Assembly: GCF_000219585.1 (NCBI RefSeq)
Contig: NC_015731.1
Location: 496,001 to 560,000 of the forward strand
DNA length: 64,000 nucleotides
Direction: 5' to 3'
DNA from: Nitrosomonas sp. Is79A3
Lineage (GTDB): Bacteria; Pseudomonadota; Gammaproteobacteria; Burkholderiales; Nitrosomonadaceae
Under the pieces are notes generated by a model, which saw only the letters and a list, made by a program, of their open reading frames with translations, had not been told where the DNA came from and did not search any database. Positions 1 to 10,214 of the stretch are shown piece after piece (the first letter of the stretch is position 1; every line of letters starts with the position of its first letter). The position numbers and the translations under genes were made by a program.

Positions 1-1
1 A

Positions 2-433
2 CTTTCATCTGTTTATCTGAATACAGAAGAATATGAAGATCCGAAGTGGCGGATTGTTCAATGCTATTCTGGTCAGCTCATGTCAATGGAGAAGCTACGT
101 GCAATTGTTAGCGTTAAGGAAGAAAAGTCGAATCATTATAAGCCTTGTGATGCTTACTGGCTCGTTGTAATAGTTGACTCCAGTGATCGATCTCAAGATC
201 AAGAGATTCAGATTAATGATTTTGTAAAGATCACTTCAACAGCTTTCGAAAGAGTGATCATTTACAGAACTCATTCTGATGACGTATTATTCCAATTTTA
301 TTTTAAAACAGCATTAATAATCCAATCCCATCCGGCAATGCTACGCATAGTTTCCTGGTTTAATTCAAAGCTTTTTAGCGCGCTTTCCAGATGTATCTCA
401 AGCGCATCCAGACTATCGAAGGCGCGGTTATGA
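2..433 (+). CDS. 3' end of an unidentified gene, last codons replaced by an IS630 insertion
   Basis: The frame is open from the first bases of the window, so the gene begins upstream. I do not recognise the roughly 95 native residues; they are mixed alpha/beta in character, with a hydrophobic strand YWLVVIVDSSD and many charged residues. The frame enters the IS element at about position 289 and continues as non-native sequence to a stop at 433. Removing the element and one TA copy restores the ending VLEAK followed by TAA at 1428-1430, so the insertion changed only the last few residues. The product may still be made with about 48 foreign residues. Real coding sequence is likely; function unknown. 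Confidence 0.6.
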   Translation, partial: LSSVYLNTEEYEDPKWRIVQCYSGQLMSMEKLRAIVSVKEEKSNHYKPCDAYWLVVIVDSSDRSQDQEIQINDFVKITSTAFERVIIYRTHSDDVLFQFYFKTALIIQSHPAMLRIVSWFNSKLFSALSRCISSASRLSKARL

Positions 434-882
434 AAGAATTTTTCCCGCAATTCATCCCATACATGTTCCTGCGGGTTGAGTTCTGGCGAGTAAGGTGGTA
501 GAAACAGGATTCGCATATTCTCTGCCAATTTCATGGTTTGGCTTTTGTGCCAGCCTGCACCGTCCATCACCATAATGATATTTTCATGCGGGTAACGTGC
601 CGCGATTTCATCCACGAAAAGTTGCATGCAGTCCCCGTTCACCCAGGGCAGGATTAGGAAATCAAATCGCCCATCCAGTGGGCTGACTGCGCCATAAGCG
701 TAGGTGTATTGTTGCGTCAGCATGGCACGTACCATGGGACGATGGGGCTTCTTGTCCCAGCGGTGCCGTACATCGCTGATGCGGCCGAAACGCGCTTCAT
801 CCTGAAACATTAGACGCAGCGGGCGCGAGACCGCAAAAGCCGCCACTTCCTCGGTTAGCCGCTCGGGGAGTTTTTTTTCCAC
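298..882 (-). CDS. IS630 transposase, catalytic DDE frame (orfB)
   Basis: The frame encodes the RNase-H-fold catalytic half. Residues that look like the DDE triad are D28 (MFQDEARFGR), D107 (VMDGAGWHKS) and E139 in the signature LPPYSPELNPQEHVW. Its first possible start is GTG inside the A8 run shared with orfA. It lies at -1 relative to orfA, and slipping on the eight A residues (plus-strand T run at 871-878) would fuse ...WKK to KLPERL. The frame is intact, so the element could be active if frameshifting works; a simple inactivating indel in the homopolymer is the alternative. Confidence 0.8.
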   Translation of the reverse strand: MEKKLPERLTEEVAAFAVSRPLRLMFQDEARFGRISDVRHRWDKKPHRPMVRAMLTQQYTYAYGAVSPLDGRFDFLILPWVNGDCMQLFVDEIAARYPHENIIMVMDGAGWHKSQTMKLAENMRILFLPPYSPELNPQEHVWDELREKFFHNRAFDSLDALEIHLESALKSFELNQETMRSIAGWDWIINAVLK

Positions 883-1373
883 GCCTCGCGCGCTGCTGGG
901 TCGGCTTGTGGATGGCTTTTATCCGGGGCCAGTTTGCGCCAGCCATGCCGTGCCAACATTTGGTACAGAGTAGACAAAGCCAGTGGCTTGCCCAGCCTAG
1001 CTTCAACCGCCGGTTTCAAGGGCGGAACAATGACCACGCCACCGGTAGCAGCCTCACTCAGCACTTCATCCAGAATCCTGGCTTCCTGCTCCAAACTGGC
1101 CTTGGCCCGGTTACGTAATTCGCGTTTGCTGCGCGTGGCTTTCTTTTCCTCTCCCGTCGCTGGATCATACCGGGTACGCATTCTGCAGGTGACACCTACT
1201 GAACGGCCAATGGCAAGCGCTGTCTGCTCCAGACTCAAACCTAGCGACAATGGCAGCACTATCGCTTGCGCAGCTCGAAGTTCTGCCGCAGTCTTGGCTT
1301 TCTTTAACCGTTCCATCGCTACCTCAAGTTGCTCCGTCCCACTTGCCTTCCGTGCCATGATGGCCTCTACCAA
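855..1373 (-). CDS. IS630 transposase, N-terminal frame (orfA)
   Basis: The frame encodes the DNA-binding half of the transposase: a helix-turn-helix part (residues about 35-70, around SLGLSLEQTALAIGRS) and a second winged-helix-like part (residues about 110-150, ending in LSTLYQMLARHGWRKLAPDK). The likely start is either the first ATG or MARKASG five codons later. The frame ends just after WKKNSPSG, where an A8 run offers a -1 slip into orfB. IS630 transposases are normally about 340 residues, so this frame alone is incomplete. Confidence 0.8.
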   Translation of the reverse strand: MVEAIMARKASGTEQLEVAMERLKKAKTAAELRAAQAIVLPLSLGLSLEQTALAIGRSVGVTCRMRTRYDPATGEEKKATRSKRELRNRAKASLEQEARILDEVLSEAATGGVVIVPPLKPAVEARLGKPLALSTLYQMLARHGWRKLAPDKSHPQADPAAREAWKKNSPSG

Positions 1374-1513
1374 AAATAAAAGCTATATTATTACTGTTTT
1401 TATCTGTAATTGGAATTAGAGGCGAAATAAAGTGCGAGTTAAGAATTAACAAGAGCTTAGTCTAATCTCACTTTTTATTCGATTTTGTGCAACTTTTTAT
1501 TCCATAAAATGAG

Positions 1514-1792
1514 CTATGATTGGCTCTGGGGAGGAACATAACCCACCGGTTTTTCCGCTCCCGCACCAAAAAAATGCGCTTCCAGTTGTTCAGCCAAATA
1601 TTTTCGAGCCTTGATATCTGAAAGATTCAAGCGATTCTCGTTGACCAGCATGGTTTGGTGTTCGATCCATTGATGCCAGGCCTCTTTGGAGACATTTTCA
1701 AAAATACGTTTGCCCAGCTCTCCGGGATAGGTCTGAAAATCCAGGCCTTCGGCTTCGCGACCTAGTTTTATGCATTTAACCATTCTTGCCAT
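1514..1792 (-). CDS. yggX: Fe(2+)-trafficking / oxidative damage protection protein YggX
   Basis: The 92-residue product has the family length and start ([19 protein letters not shown]), with the conserved Cys near the N-terminus and the [17 protein letters not shown] segment. The family is a small cytoplasmic protein that protects iron-sulfur enzymes from oxidative damage and is proposed to handle labile iron. The gene lies 109 bp downstream of argA on the same strand and could be co-transcribed. A role in an organism rich in haem and Fe-S proteins is reasonable. The assignment is secure; the exact biochemical function of the family is still debated. Confidence 0.93.
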   Translation of the reverse strand: MARMVKCIKLGREAEGLDFQTYPGELGKRIFENVSKEAWHQWIEHQTMLVNENRLNLSDIKARKYLAEQLEAHFFGAGAEKPVGYVPPQSQS

Positions 1793-1901
1793 TTGTGCTC
1801 CAGATCAGTCAACAAAGATAATCGGTAAGAAAAGCCGACATTATGAAAGGTTCACCGCAATCAGTAAACCGTCGTTGTGAATTTAAGTGATTCCGATCGA
1901 A

Positions 1902-3245
1902 TCACAAGTGTTTAATCAGTACCTTCGAGCGGCGTTGATAATTGTATAAATTCTGTTTGGCTTTGGGTAATTCGGCCGGGGTAGCTTCGGTAAAGCCGTG
2001 TTCAATGAACCAATGCGTGGCATGCGTGGTGAGTACAAACAGTTTGCGGATACCCTGGGAAATGGTCTGGCTTTCGATATGTTTGAGTAAACGGTTGCCG
2101 TGCCCCAAGTCACGATAATCCGCGTGAATCGCTAAGCAGGCGAGTTCGCAGGCGTGTTCTTCAGGAAACGGATACAGCGCAGCGCAGCCGAGGATTACAC
2201 CGTCGTGTTCGAAAACCGTAAAACGGTCAATTTCAATTTCCAGTAATTCACGATTACGTCTTACCAGAATGCCTTCAGTTTCCAGCGGTTCAATCAGTTG
2301 CAGAATACCACCGACATCTTCTATTCTGGCCTTGCGGAGTGCTTGCAGTGTTTCCTGCGAGATCATCCAGCCGATGCCATCGTGCGTGAATAACTCTTGT
2401 AGAATGGCGCCATCGCTGTGGCGGCTTATTAGATGCGTTCGTGTGACATGCGTTTCACAGGCCTTGATTGCGCAGCGTAGCGATGAGCGGATTTCGTCGG
2501 AGAGTAAAGCCGTGGTTACCGGTGCTTTGTTTTCGAGCAAAGATTTACTTTCTGCGACAGTGAGTTCTCGCGAGAGTACTTCAGGATTGTGAGCGGAAGT
2601 TGCTACGGTATCCAGGGTATCTAAAAGGAAAATCAATTTCTCGGCACTGAGAGCAATCGCGACTTCGGTAGCCACATTCTCCATCGTAAGATTAAAAATC
2701 TCACCAGTCGGTGAATAGCCCAGTGGTGAAATCAATACGACATCATTTTGTTCCAGACGGGAATGAATATCTTGCGCATTAATCTTGCGCACTTTTCCGG
2801 TATGCATCAAATCGATGCCTTGAATAACGCCATACGGACAAGCCGTGACAAAATTCCCGCTGCTTACGCGAATGGAAGCGTTGGCCATTGGTGAGTTGGG
2901 TAACCCCATCGAGAGCAATGCGGCAATTTCATGATGCACACGTCCCACCGATTCTTTGACACATTGCAGCGCGGCGGAATCGGTAACGCGCATGCCCATG
3001 ACCGACTGCGTTTCCAATTGCGATTCATCCAGACGTAACTGAATTTGCGGGCGTGCGCCGTGGACAAGTACCAATCTGACGCCGAGACTGGCAAGTAAAT
3101 TGATATCGTGAATAAAGCTGACAAATTTTGCATCGGTGACCATTTCGCCACTAAAACCAATGACAAAGGTTTTTCCCCTGAATGCATTGATATAAGGCGT
3201 AACCGAACGAAACCAGGAAACAAATTCAGAGGTGGTGGAGTTCAT
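1902..3245 (-). CDS. argA: Amino-acid N-acetyltransferase (N-acetylglutamate synthase)
   Basis: The 447-residue protein has the classic ArgA layout. An amino-acid-kinase-like domain spans residues about 15-285 (start FVSWFRSVTPYINAFRGKTFVIGF, quoted in part: PYINAFRGKTFVI). A C-terminal GNAT domain at about 300-440 carries the acetyl-CoA loop HADYRDLGHGNRLL. It makes N-acetylglutamate from glutamate and acetyl-CoA, the first step of arginine synthesis, in the cytoplasm. The kinase-like domain normally binds arginine for feedback inhibition. The start codon sits just after a purine-rich stretch upstream. No truncation is seen. Confidence 0.95.
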   Translation of the reverse strand: MNSTTSEFVSWFRSVTPYINAFRGKTFVIGFSGEMVTDAKFVSFIHDINLLASLGVRLVLVHGARPQIQLRLDESQLETQSVMGMRVTDSAALQCVKESVGRVHHEIAALLSMGLPNSPMANASIRVSSGNFVTACPYGVIQGIDLMHTGKVRKINAQDIHSRLEQNDVVLISPLGYSPTGEIFNLTMENVATEVAIALSAEKLIFLLDTLDTVATSAHNPEVLSRELTVAESKSLLENKAPVTTALLSDEIRSSLRCAIKACETHVTRTHLISRHSDGAILQELFTHDGIGWMISQETLQALRKARIEDVGGILQLIEPLETEGILVRRNRELLEIEIDRFTVFEHDGVILGCAALYPFPEEHACELACLAIHADYRDLGHGNRLLKHIESQTISQGIRKLFVLTTHATHWFIEHGFTEATPAELPKAKQNLYNYQRRSKVLIKHL

Positions 3246-3288
3246 TGATCGTCAAGATTCTCTTTTTTTAAATTAGTAGACTATTTGC

Positions 3289-4035
3289 TCAGAAGTCGCC
3301 CCATAGGGTTTGCATTGCGGAAATGGCCGCTAAAGCGGCACTCTCAGTGCGCAATATGCGTTTTCCCAACCGTACCGGAATGAAGCCGGTATGTGAAATT
3401 GCTATTTCTTCTTCCTGCGTGAATCCCCCTTCAGGTCCAATCACCAGCGCTATGTGCGCACTGGCAGATGGTTGGGGCATGTTTCTTAAACTTTCTACTG
3501 CTGTTGTGGAAAGCATGAAATTCAGATCGTGCGATGATCGCATGGTTTTCTTTTGACTTAGCCATTCCGGTAGCGAAATCAAAGGCAATATCTGCGGCAA
3601 ATGATTCCTGCCGCATTGTTCACACGCTGAAATAATGATTTTCTGCCAGTGTTGCAGGCGCTTGGAAGAACGCTCGTCGGAAAGATGCACAATGCTGCGG
3701 ACAGTCGAAACCGGCTGTATGCATGTCACGCCCAATTCCGCTGCTTTCTGTATGATCCAATCCATTTTTTCATTAACACATATGGCTTGCGCGAGCGTTA
3801 TATTAAGGGGCGATTCACAGTCCATGTCCTGATAGGCATCAATCAAAACCGTGGTATTTGATTTACTGATATTTTCGATGAATGCAGAAAATTCACCGCC
3901 ATGGCCATTAAATAACGTGATGGCATCCCCTTCTTTTAGCCGCAACACCCGCGCAGCATGATGTTTGTTCTCGACGGAAAGCTCAATGAGTTGCCCAATG
4001 GCAATTTCTGCCGGGTGATAAAAGCGCGCATGCAT
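3289..4035 (-). CDS. rsmE: 16S rRNA m3U1498 methyltransferase RsmE
   Basis: The SPOUT-class methyltransferase methylates N3 of U1498 of 16S rRNA using S-adenosylmethionine. The knot signature LVIGPEGGFTQEE and the end VRLGKRILRTESA are visible, as is the N-terminal PUA-like start MHARFYHP. The frame is open for seven more codons upstream, to 4056, but family members begin at the MxxRFY motif, so 4035 is preferred. The neighbour argA lies downstream on the same strand with a 43-bp gap, and the two may be co-transcribed. Confidence 0.94.
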   Translation of the reverse strand: MHARFYHPAEIAIGQLIELSVENKHHAARVLRLKEGDAITLFNGHGGEFSAFIENISKSNTTVLIDAYQDMDCESPLNITLAQAICVNEKMDWIIQKAAELGVTCIQPVSTVRSIVHLSDERSSKRLQHWQKIIISACEQCGRNHLPQILPLISLPEWLSQKKTMRSSHDLNFMLSTTAVESLRNMPQPSASAHIALVIGPEGGFTQEEEIAISHTGFIPVRLGKRILRTESAALAAISAMQTLWGDF

Positions 4036-4192
4036 GATTGGGTCGGGTCTGGGCAAGTAGCAATTTCAATAATGGACTCATGCTAATATAGCACGATAAG
4101 TATTCAGCATTGTCTGAGCGTCACGTTGAATTTGAAAAGCGACAAGCTGAAAAGTGATTTTCTGAAATATTATCGATAACAGGAGAAAGTAT

Positions 4193-4750
4193 ATGGCAAG
4201 TCTGGAAACACCGGTGTGTGATTTTGGCTGGAAGGCGATTGATTTTGATTTGTTAGGTGTTGATGGTAAGCGGTATAACCTGGCTTCCGCGAAAGGAGAA
4301 AACGGCTTGCTGGTGATGTTTATCTGCAATCATTGCCCGTATGTGAAAGCCGTTCAGGATCGCATTATTCGTGATGTGAATGAATTGAAGCCGTATGGCA
4401 TGAATGCGATCGCGATCATGTCGAATGATCCAGCCGATTATCCGGAAGATTCGTTTGAGAATATGACCTTGGTTGCCAAGAAATTAAATTATCCATTTCC
4501 TTACGTCTGGGATGAAACCCAAGAAATTGCTAAGAAATATGGCGCGGTGTGTACGCCCGATTTTTTTGGATTCAATAGTAAACTGGAGCTGCAATATCGC
4601 GGACGTCTGGATGCATCGCGGAAAGAAGCGGCTCCCGCTGATGTGCACCGCGATCTGTTTGAAGCCATGCTGCAGGTTGCTAAAACAGGTCGTGGTCCAG
4701 AAAATCAAATCCCCAGTATCGGTTGCTCGATCAAGTGGCGTACGGAGTAA
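4193..4750 (+). CDS. Thioredoxin-fold redoxin family protein
   Basis: The 185-residue protein has an AhpC/TSA- or redoxin-like thioredoxin fold. The CxxC-type site is in FICNHCPYVKAV (residues about 43-54), and a cis-Pro-containing loop follows at CTPDFFGF. There is no signal peptide, so it is cytoplasmic. The start at 4193 follows AGGAGAAAG with good spacing. This subfamily is widespread in proteobacteria as a thioredoxin family protein of unknown physiological partner. The next gene starts 2 bp after its stop, so the two are probably translated from one message. Confidence 0.88.
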   Translation: MASLETPVCDFGWKAIDFDLLGVDGKRYNLASAKGENGLLVMFICNHCPYVKAVQDRIIRDVNELKPYGMNAIAIMSNDPADYPEDSFENMTLVAKKLNYPFPYVWDETQEIAKKYGAVCTPDFFGFNSKLELQYRGRLDASRKEAAPADVHRDLFEAMLQVAKTGRGPENQIPSIGCSIKWRTE

Positions 4751-4752
4751 AC

Positions 4753-5541
4753 GTGCTAGAAAAAGTTATCACGGTTGTTAAAGAAGTTGCACAGCAGGTA
4801 ATTATGCCGCGTTATCTGCAAGTCGACCGGCAGCTTAAGTCGGACGGCAGTTTTTTCACCGAAGCGGATGTTGCCGCACAGAATGCTTTGCTCTACGAGT
4901 TACAGAAGATTTATCCGGCTGCTACCATGGGCGAGGAAATGTCGAGACAGGAACAGGAAGAGCAGTGGACTCAGGGTAAAGCCGGATTGTGGAGTGTTGA
5001 TCCGATTGATGGCACTTCTAATTTTTTGAATGGACTACCTTATTTTGCAATTTCGGTGGCATTGATGGAACAAGGCAGGGGCGTTTTAGGGGTGATTTAT
5101 AACCCGGTAGCCGACGAAATGTTTTATGCGACAAAAGGCGGCGGTGCTTTTCTAAATGGAACAGCATTGCCTATCAAGAAATATGTGCCTACGTTATCGA
5201 GTGCAATGGCGAATGTGGATTTGAAGCGATTGGATAGAAAATTTGCGGCAAGAGTCGCAGCCTATCCGCCGTATGCATCGCAGCGAAATTATGGCGCTTG
5301 TGCCCTCGAATGGTGTTATACCGCCGCCGGTTATTTTGATTTGTATCTGCATGGCGGGCAGAAGCCTTGGGATTATGCGGCTGGTTCGCTGATTCTTGAA
5401 GAAGCGGGCGGGAAAATGTGCGGTTTTGATCAAGATGATTATTGGGCGGGTTCGCCTTGGCAACGCTCAGTGATTGCGGCGTTGGATCCTGGATTGTTTA
5501 CCCAATGGCGCGATTGGGTGCGCGAGAACCGGAAGGAATAG
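4753..5541 (+). CDS. Inositol-monophosphatase-family phosphatase (HisN-like)
   Basis: The 262-residue protein carries the metal-binding signatures of the family: GEEMS for the first Glu, DPIDGTSNFLNGLP, and WDYAAGSLILEEAGG near the C-terminus. I start it at GTG 4753 because GGAG lies six bases before it; an ATG ten codons upstream overlaps the previous gene. Family members hydrolyse inositol phosphate, histidinol phosphate or adenosine bisphosphate. Substrate cannot be decided from motifs alone; histidinol-phosphatase is a fair possibility. It is followed nine bases later by trkA. Confidence 0.88.
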   Translation: MLEKVITVVKEVAQQVIMPRYLQVDRQLKSDGSFFTEADVAAQNALLYELQKIYPAATMGEEMSRQEQEEQWTQGKAGLWSVDPIDGTSNFLNGLPYFAISVALMEQGRGVLGVIYNPVADEMFYATKGGGAFLNGTALPIKKYVPTLSSAMANVDLKRLDRKFAARVAAYPPYASQRNYGACALEWCYTAAGYFDLYLHGGQKPWDYAAGSLILEEAGGKMCGFDQDDYWAGSPWQRSVIAALDPGLFTQWRDWVRENRKE

Positions 5542-5550
5542 GTAAGTCAA

Positions 5551-7002
5551 TTGAAAATCATCATTCTGGGGGCTGGTCAGGTGGGCTCGTCTGTTGCAGA
5601 AAGCTTGGTCAGTGAAGCCAATGACATCACGATGGTCGATGTTGATTCCAAGCGATTGGCATTATTGCAGGATCGCTTGGATTTGCGGACAGTTGTTGGT
5701 AATGCATCACATCCATCCGTGCTAGAGAACGCCGGGGCTCATGATGCGGATATGATTCTGGCAGTTACCGAACATGACGAAACCAACTTAGTGGCTTGTA
5801 AGCTTGCCGCTACCTTATTTAACACACCCACTAAAATTGCACGTATTCGATCGACTGAATATTTGGCACACCCGGATATTTTTTCTACCGAGAATTTCTG
5901 TGTCGATTTTGCCATTTCTCCGGAACAGATTCTGACGGAATATATTGAGAAGTTGATAGAGTTTCCTGAAGCTTTGCAGGTGCTCGATTTTGCGTCGGGG
6001 AAAGTGAGTTTGGTTGCTGTACGCGCATTACAAGGCGGATCGCTTGTTGGGCAGCAATTACAGGAATTGCGTAAGCATGTTCCTAATGTGGATTCACGTG
6101 TAGCCGCAATTTTCCGCAAAGACCGGCCGATTATTCCCGAAGGAGACACGGTGATCGAAGCAGAAGATGAGGTGTTTTTTATCGCTGCCACCGAAGATAT
6201 CCGGACTGTGATGCGAGAGCTGCGGAAGATGGATAAACCAGTCAAGCGAGTAATGATCGCTGGCGGCGGGAAAATAGGCAAGCGTCTTAGCGTAACATTG
6301 GAAAAAGACTATCAGGTCAGAATCATTGAGCGTGATTATCAAGCCAGTGAGCGTTTGGCCGGAGAGTTGAATAACGCACTGGTATTACATGGTGATGCAA
6401 CGGATGAAACATTGCTGGAAGCTGAGAATATTGCCGAGATGGATATGTTTTGCGCGCTGACGAATGATGATGAGAATAATATTATGTCAGCGCTGTTGGC
6501 GAAACGTATGGGGGCGCATAAGGTCATTGCGTTGATCAATCGCCGTGCGTATGTGGATCTGGTGCAAAGCAGCGGTATTGATATTGCTATTTCCCCGGCA
6601 CAAGTTACGATCGGTTCCTTACTGGCTTACGTCCGGCATGGCGATGTTGCCGCGGTGCATAGCTTGCGTCGTGGTGCGGCGGAAGCATTGGAATTGGTGG
6701 CGCATGGCGATGCCAGATCTTCCAATGTAGTAGGACGAAAGGTAGAAGAAATAAAGCTGCCCAAAGGTGCCACAATTGGCGCTATCGTAAGAGGATTACC
6801 TAAATCTGAAGGAACATTCGGTGAAAATCTGAGTGCCGAGCGTGAAAAGGCTTTGTATCACTCAGATAAGGATATACGAGTCATTATTGCGCATCATGAC
6901 ACGATCATCGAACAAGAAGACCATGTGATCTTATTTGTGATTAACAGAAAGATGATCCGCGAAGTGGAAAAATTGTTCCAAGTCAATGTTGGTTTTCTGT
7001 AA
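5551..7002 (+). CDS. trkA: Trk system potassium uptake protein TrkA
   Basis: The 483-residue protein has two tandem RCK units, each a Rossmann NAD-binding domain followed by an RCK_C part. The glycine motifs are GAGQVGSSVAE at residue 7 and GGGKIGKRLSV at about residue 239. It is the peripheral, nucleotide-gated regulator of the TrkH channel at the inner membrane. The start is a TTG (5551), with GGTAAG upstream; no ATG fits the family N-terminus MKIIILGAG. trkH follows 12 bp downstream, so they form an operon. Confidence 0.95.
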   Translation: MKIIILGAGQVGSSVAESLVSEANDITMVDVDSKRLALLQDRLDLRTVVGNASHPSVLENAGAHDADMILAVTEHDETNLVACKLAATLFNTPTKIARIRSTEYLAHPDIFSTENFCVDFAISPEQILTEYIEKLIEFPEALQVLDFASGKVSLVAVRALQGGSLVGQQLQELRKHVPNVDSRVAAIFRKDRPIIPEGDTVIEAEDEVFFIAATEDIRTVMRELRKMDKPVKRVMIAGGGKIGKRLSVTLEKDYQVRIIERDYQASERLAGELNNALVLHGDATDETLLEAENIAEMDMFCALTNDDENNIMSALLAKRMGAHKVIALINRRAYVDLVQSSGIDIAISPAQVTIGSLLAYVRHGDVAAVHSLRRGAAEALELVAHGDARSSNVVGRKVEEIKLPKGATIGAIVRGLPKSEGTFGENLSAEREKALYHSDKDIRVIIAHHDTIIEQEDHVILFVINRKMIREVEKLFQVNVGFL

Positions 7003-7014
7003 ATAAGAAATGGC

Positions 7015-8472
7015 ATGAATCGGCTTTTTGTTGTCGTTAATGTACTTGGCAAGATGGTTCTGATATTCGGGCTTACGATGTTGATTCCGCTTGGCCTAGC
7101 GCTGTGGAACAACGACGGTGCGCGATTTGCCTTTGAAGAATCCATTTTGATTACTATGAGTTGTGGTTTGCTCATGTGGTTGGTGACACGTCGCTATAAA
7201 CGTGAATTGCAGACAAGGGATGGTTTTTTACTTGTCGTTCTGGTCTGGGCAGCTTTGCCAGCCTTTGCTATGTTACCGCTATTAATTTACCTTCCTGATC
7301 TCAATCTTAGTATGGCCTATTTTGAAGCTACTTCAGGATTAACGGCAACGGGTGGTACTGTGTTGTCGGGATTGGATGCATTGCCTCCGTCTATCAATTT
7401 ATGGCGCGGTGAAATGGTTTGGCTCGGAGGGATGGGTTTGATCGTTCTGGCGGTCGCGATTCTGCCACTATTAGGGGTAGGGGGGCGACAATTGCTCAAT
7501 GCAGAAATACCCGGACCGATGAAAGAGAACAAGCTCACTCCGCGTATTGCAGAAACTGCCAAGGGGTTGTGGACAATTTATGCGAGTCTAACATTGGCTT
7601 GTGTTGTCGCGTACCGATGGGCGGGTATGGATTGGTTTGATGCTGTGATGCATGCGTTCACGACCCTGGGCTTAGGTGGCTTCTCTTCTCATGATGCGAG
7701 TTACGGTTACTGGGATTCGCCACTCATAGAATCGGTCGCCATTCTGTTTATGCTGGTTGCAGGAATAAATTTCGCGACGCATTTTCTGGCCTGGCGGGCA
7801 AAAAGTTTAATTTCCTATCGCTACGATTCTGAAGTTGGTTGGTATGTAATGATTGTTTTATTCAGTTGTATTGGATTGGCATCTTATTTGTGGTTTGTTG
7901 ATGTTTACACGGATCCGCTAGTAGCGTTGCGTTATGCTGTTTTCAATATTGTTTCAGTTGCAACCACTACCGGCTATAGCAATACAGATTACAGCTTGTG
8001 GCCAATGTTTGTTCCATTATGGATGTTATTTTTATCCGGATTTTGTACTTCTTCAGGTTCTACCGGCGGTGGTATAAAAATGATACGGGCTCGAATTTTG
8101 TATCAGCAAGTGTATCGTGAAATGATTACGATCATGCATCCCAATGCGGTTATTCCAGCCAAGTTGGGCAGGAGTGTGGTAGCGAATCGCGTCATTCTCG
8201 CGGTACTTGGGTTTTTGTTTGTTTATTCGGCAAGTATTGTGTCGATGACACTTGCACTTACGTTTACTGGATTGGATGTCATTACATCCTTTTCTGCGGC
8301 AGTTGCTTGTATCAATAATCTAGGACCGGGTCTTGGTGAAATTGGACCAGCAACGACTTATGCTTCCCTAACAGATTCTCAGATATGGATATGCAGTTTT
8401 GCCATGCTGCTAGGTAGACTGGAGTTTTTTACAATATTGGTCATATTCACACCCGCATTCTGGAGGAAATGA
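7015..8472 (+). CDS. trkH: Trk system potassium uptake channel TrkH
   Basis: This 485-residue integral membrane protein has the four M1-P-M2 repeats of the Trk/Ktr family. Selectivity-filter loops show as ATSGLTATGGT, FTTLGLGGFSSH, VATTTGYSNTD and INNLGPGLGEIGPA. It forms the K+-conducting pore that TrkA gates. It lies directly behind trkA. The length is normal for TrkH. Potassium uptake next to the amo locus is probably a coincidence of position. Confidence 0.95.
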   Translation: MNRLFVVVNVLGKMVLIFGLTMLIPLGLALWNNDGARFAFEESILITMSCGLLMWLVTRRYKRELQTRDGFLLVVLVWAALPAFAMLPLLIYLPDLNLSMAYFEATSGLTATGGTVLSGLDALPPSINLWRGEMVWLGGMGLIVLAVAILPLLGVGGRQLLNAEIPGPMKENKLTPRIAETAKGLWTIYASLTLACVVAYRWAGMDWFDAVMHAFTTLGLGGFSSHDASYGYWDSPLIESVAILFMLVAGINFATHFLAWRAKSLISYRYDSEVGWYVMIVLFSCIGLASYLWFVDVYTDPLVALRYAVFNIVSVATTTGYSNTDYSLWPMFVPLWMLFLSGFCTSSGSTGGGIKMIRARILYQQVYREMITIMHPNAVIPAKLGRSVVANRVILAVLGFLFVYSASIVSMTLALTFTGLDVITSFSAAVACINNLGPGLGEIGPATTYASLTDSQIWICSFAMLLGRLEFFTILVIFTPAFWRK

Positions 8473-8607
8473 AATTCATTTTTAAGCAGAAGAACTACTT
8501 TGAGTGCTGAAAAATAAGCAATAGGGTTCTAACAAATAAAGACTGATAGAAAGATTAAATAGTTGCTGGCCTATAAGATTTTTGCCAAATAATCACATGG
8601 AGTGTAC

Positions 8608-8994
8608 ATGGATAATGCCGGTGCATTGAAAGGTATTAAAGTCATGATTATCGATGACAGCAATACGATCAGGAGAAGCGCTGAATTATTTTTGAGGCCA
8701 TCGGAATGTGAAGTGATTCTTGCAGAAGACGGATTTGAAGCAATGTCTAAAATTGTTGATAACCAGCCTGATATTATTTTTGTTGACATAACAATGCCGC
8801 GCTTGGATGGATATCAAGCTTGTATGTTGATTAAAAAAAACCCTATTTATCAATCGATCCCGGTGATTATGTTATCCAGTAAAGATGGTCTTTTTGATAA
8901 AGCTCGAGGCAGAATGTCAGGTTCTAACGATTATCTGACTAAACCATTTACCGCTGAGGATTTATTGAGCATAATACGAAACTACACTTTGTAG
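8608..8994 (+). CDS. Single-domain response regulator (CheY/PilG-like)
   Basis: The 128-residue product is a lone receiver domain: acidic pocket IDDSN, phosphoacceptor Asp in IFVDITMPRLDG (about residue 59), the Ser/Thr switch in MLSSKDG, and Lys in YLTKPF. I start it at ATG 8608 because GGAG at 8599-8602 is correctly spaced; an in-frame GTG lies two codons earlier. It resembles the PilG/PilH receivers of type IV pilus and chemosensory systems, but no pil genes or kinase are adjacent. Its partner is unknown. Confidence 0.88.
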   Translation: MDNAGALKGIKVMIIDDSNTIRRSAELFLRPSECEVILAEDGFEAMSKIVDNQPDIIFVDITMPRLDGYQACMLIKKNPIYQSIPVIMLSSKDGLFDKARGRMSGSNDYLTKPFTAEDLLSIIRNYTL

Positions 8995-10166
<1,172 letters not shown>

Positions 10167-10177
10167 TCTAGGCGAGA

Positions 10178-10214
10178 TTACCACTCCTGTCTCGAAGAGA
10201 GATAGGAGTGGTAA
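10178..10214 (+). terminator. Strong hairpin after amoC
   Basis: An 11-bp perfect stem, TTACCACTCCT pairing with AGGAGTGGTAA, extends inward with TCTC/GAGA around a small loop. It begins 12 bp after the amoC stop. No T-run follows, so it is more likely an RNA stability or partial-attenuation element than a complete terminator. A hairpin in the amoC-amoA gap that yields a separate, stable amoC message is consistent with what is known for Nitrosomonas. Confidence 0.7.

Larger units (their letters stand above)
288..1418 (-). mobile_element. IS630-family insertion sequence
   Basis: The element is about 1.13 kb and is flanked by TA at 288-289 and 1417-1418, as expected for IS630/Tc1-type insertion at TA. 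The ends are imperfect inverted repeats: left ATTCCAATTTTATTTTAAAA, right (reverse complement) ATTCCAATTACAGATAAAAA, both followed by CAG. The exact end is uncertain by one base because the right repeat carries one more A next to the TA. It holds two overlapping transposase frames on the minus strand. It sits in the last codons of the upstream gene. Confidence 0.85.
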
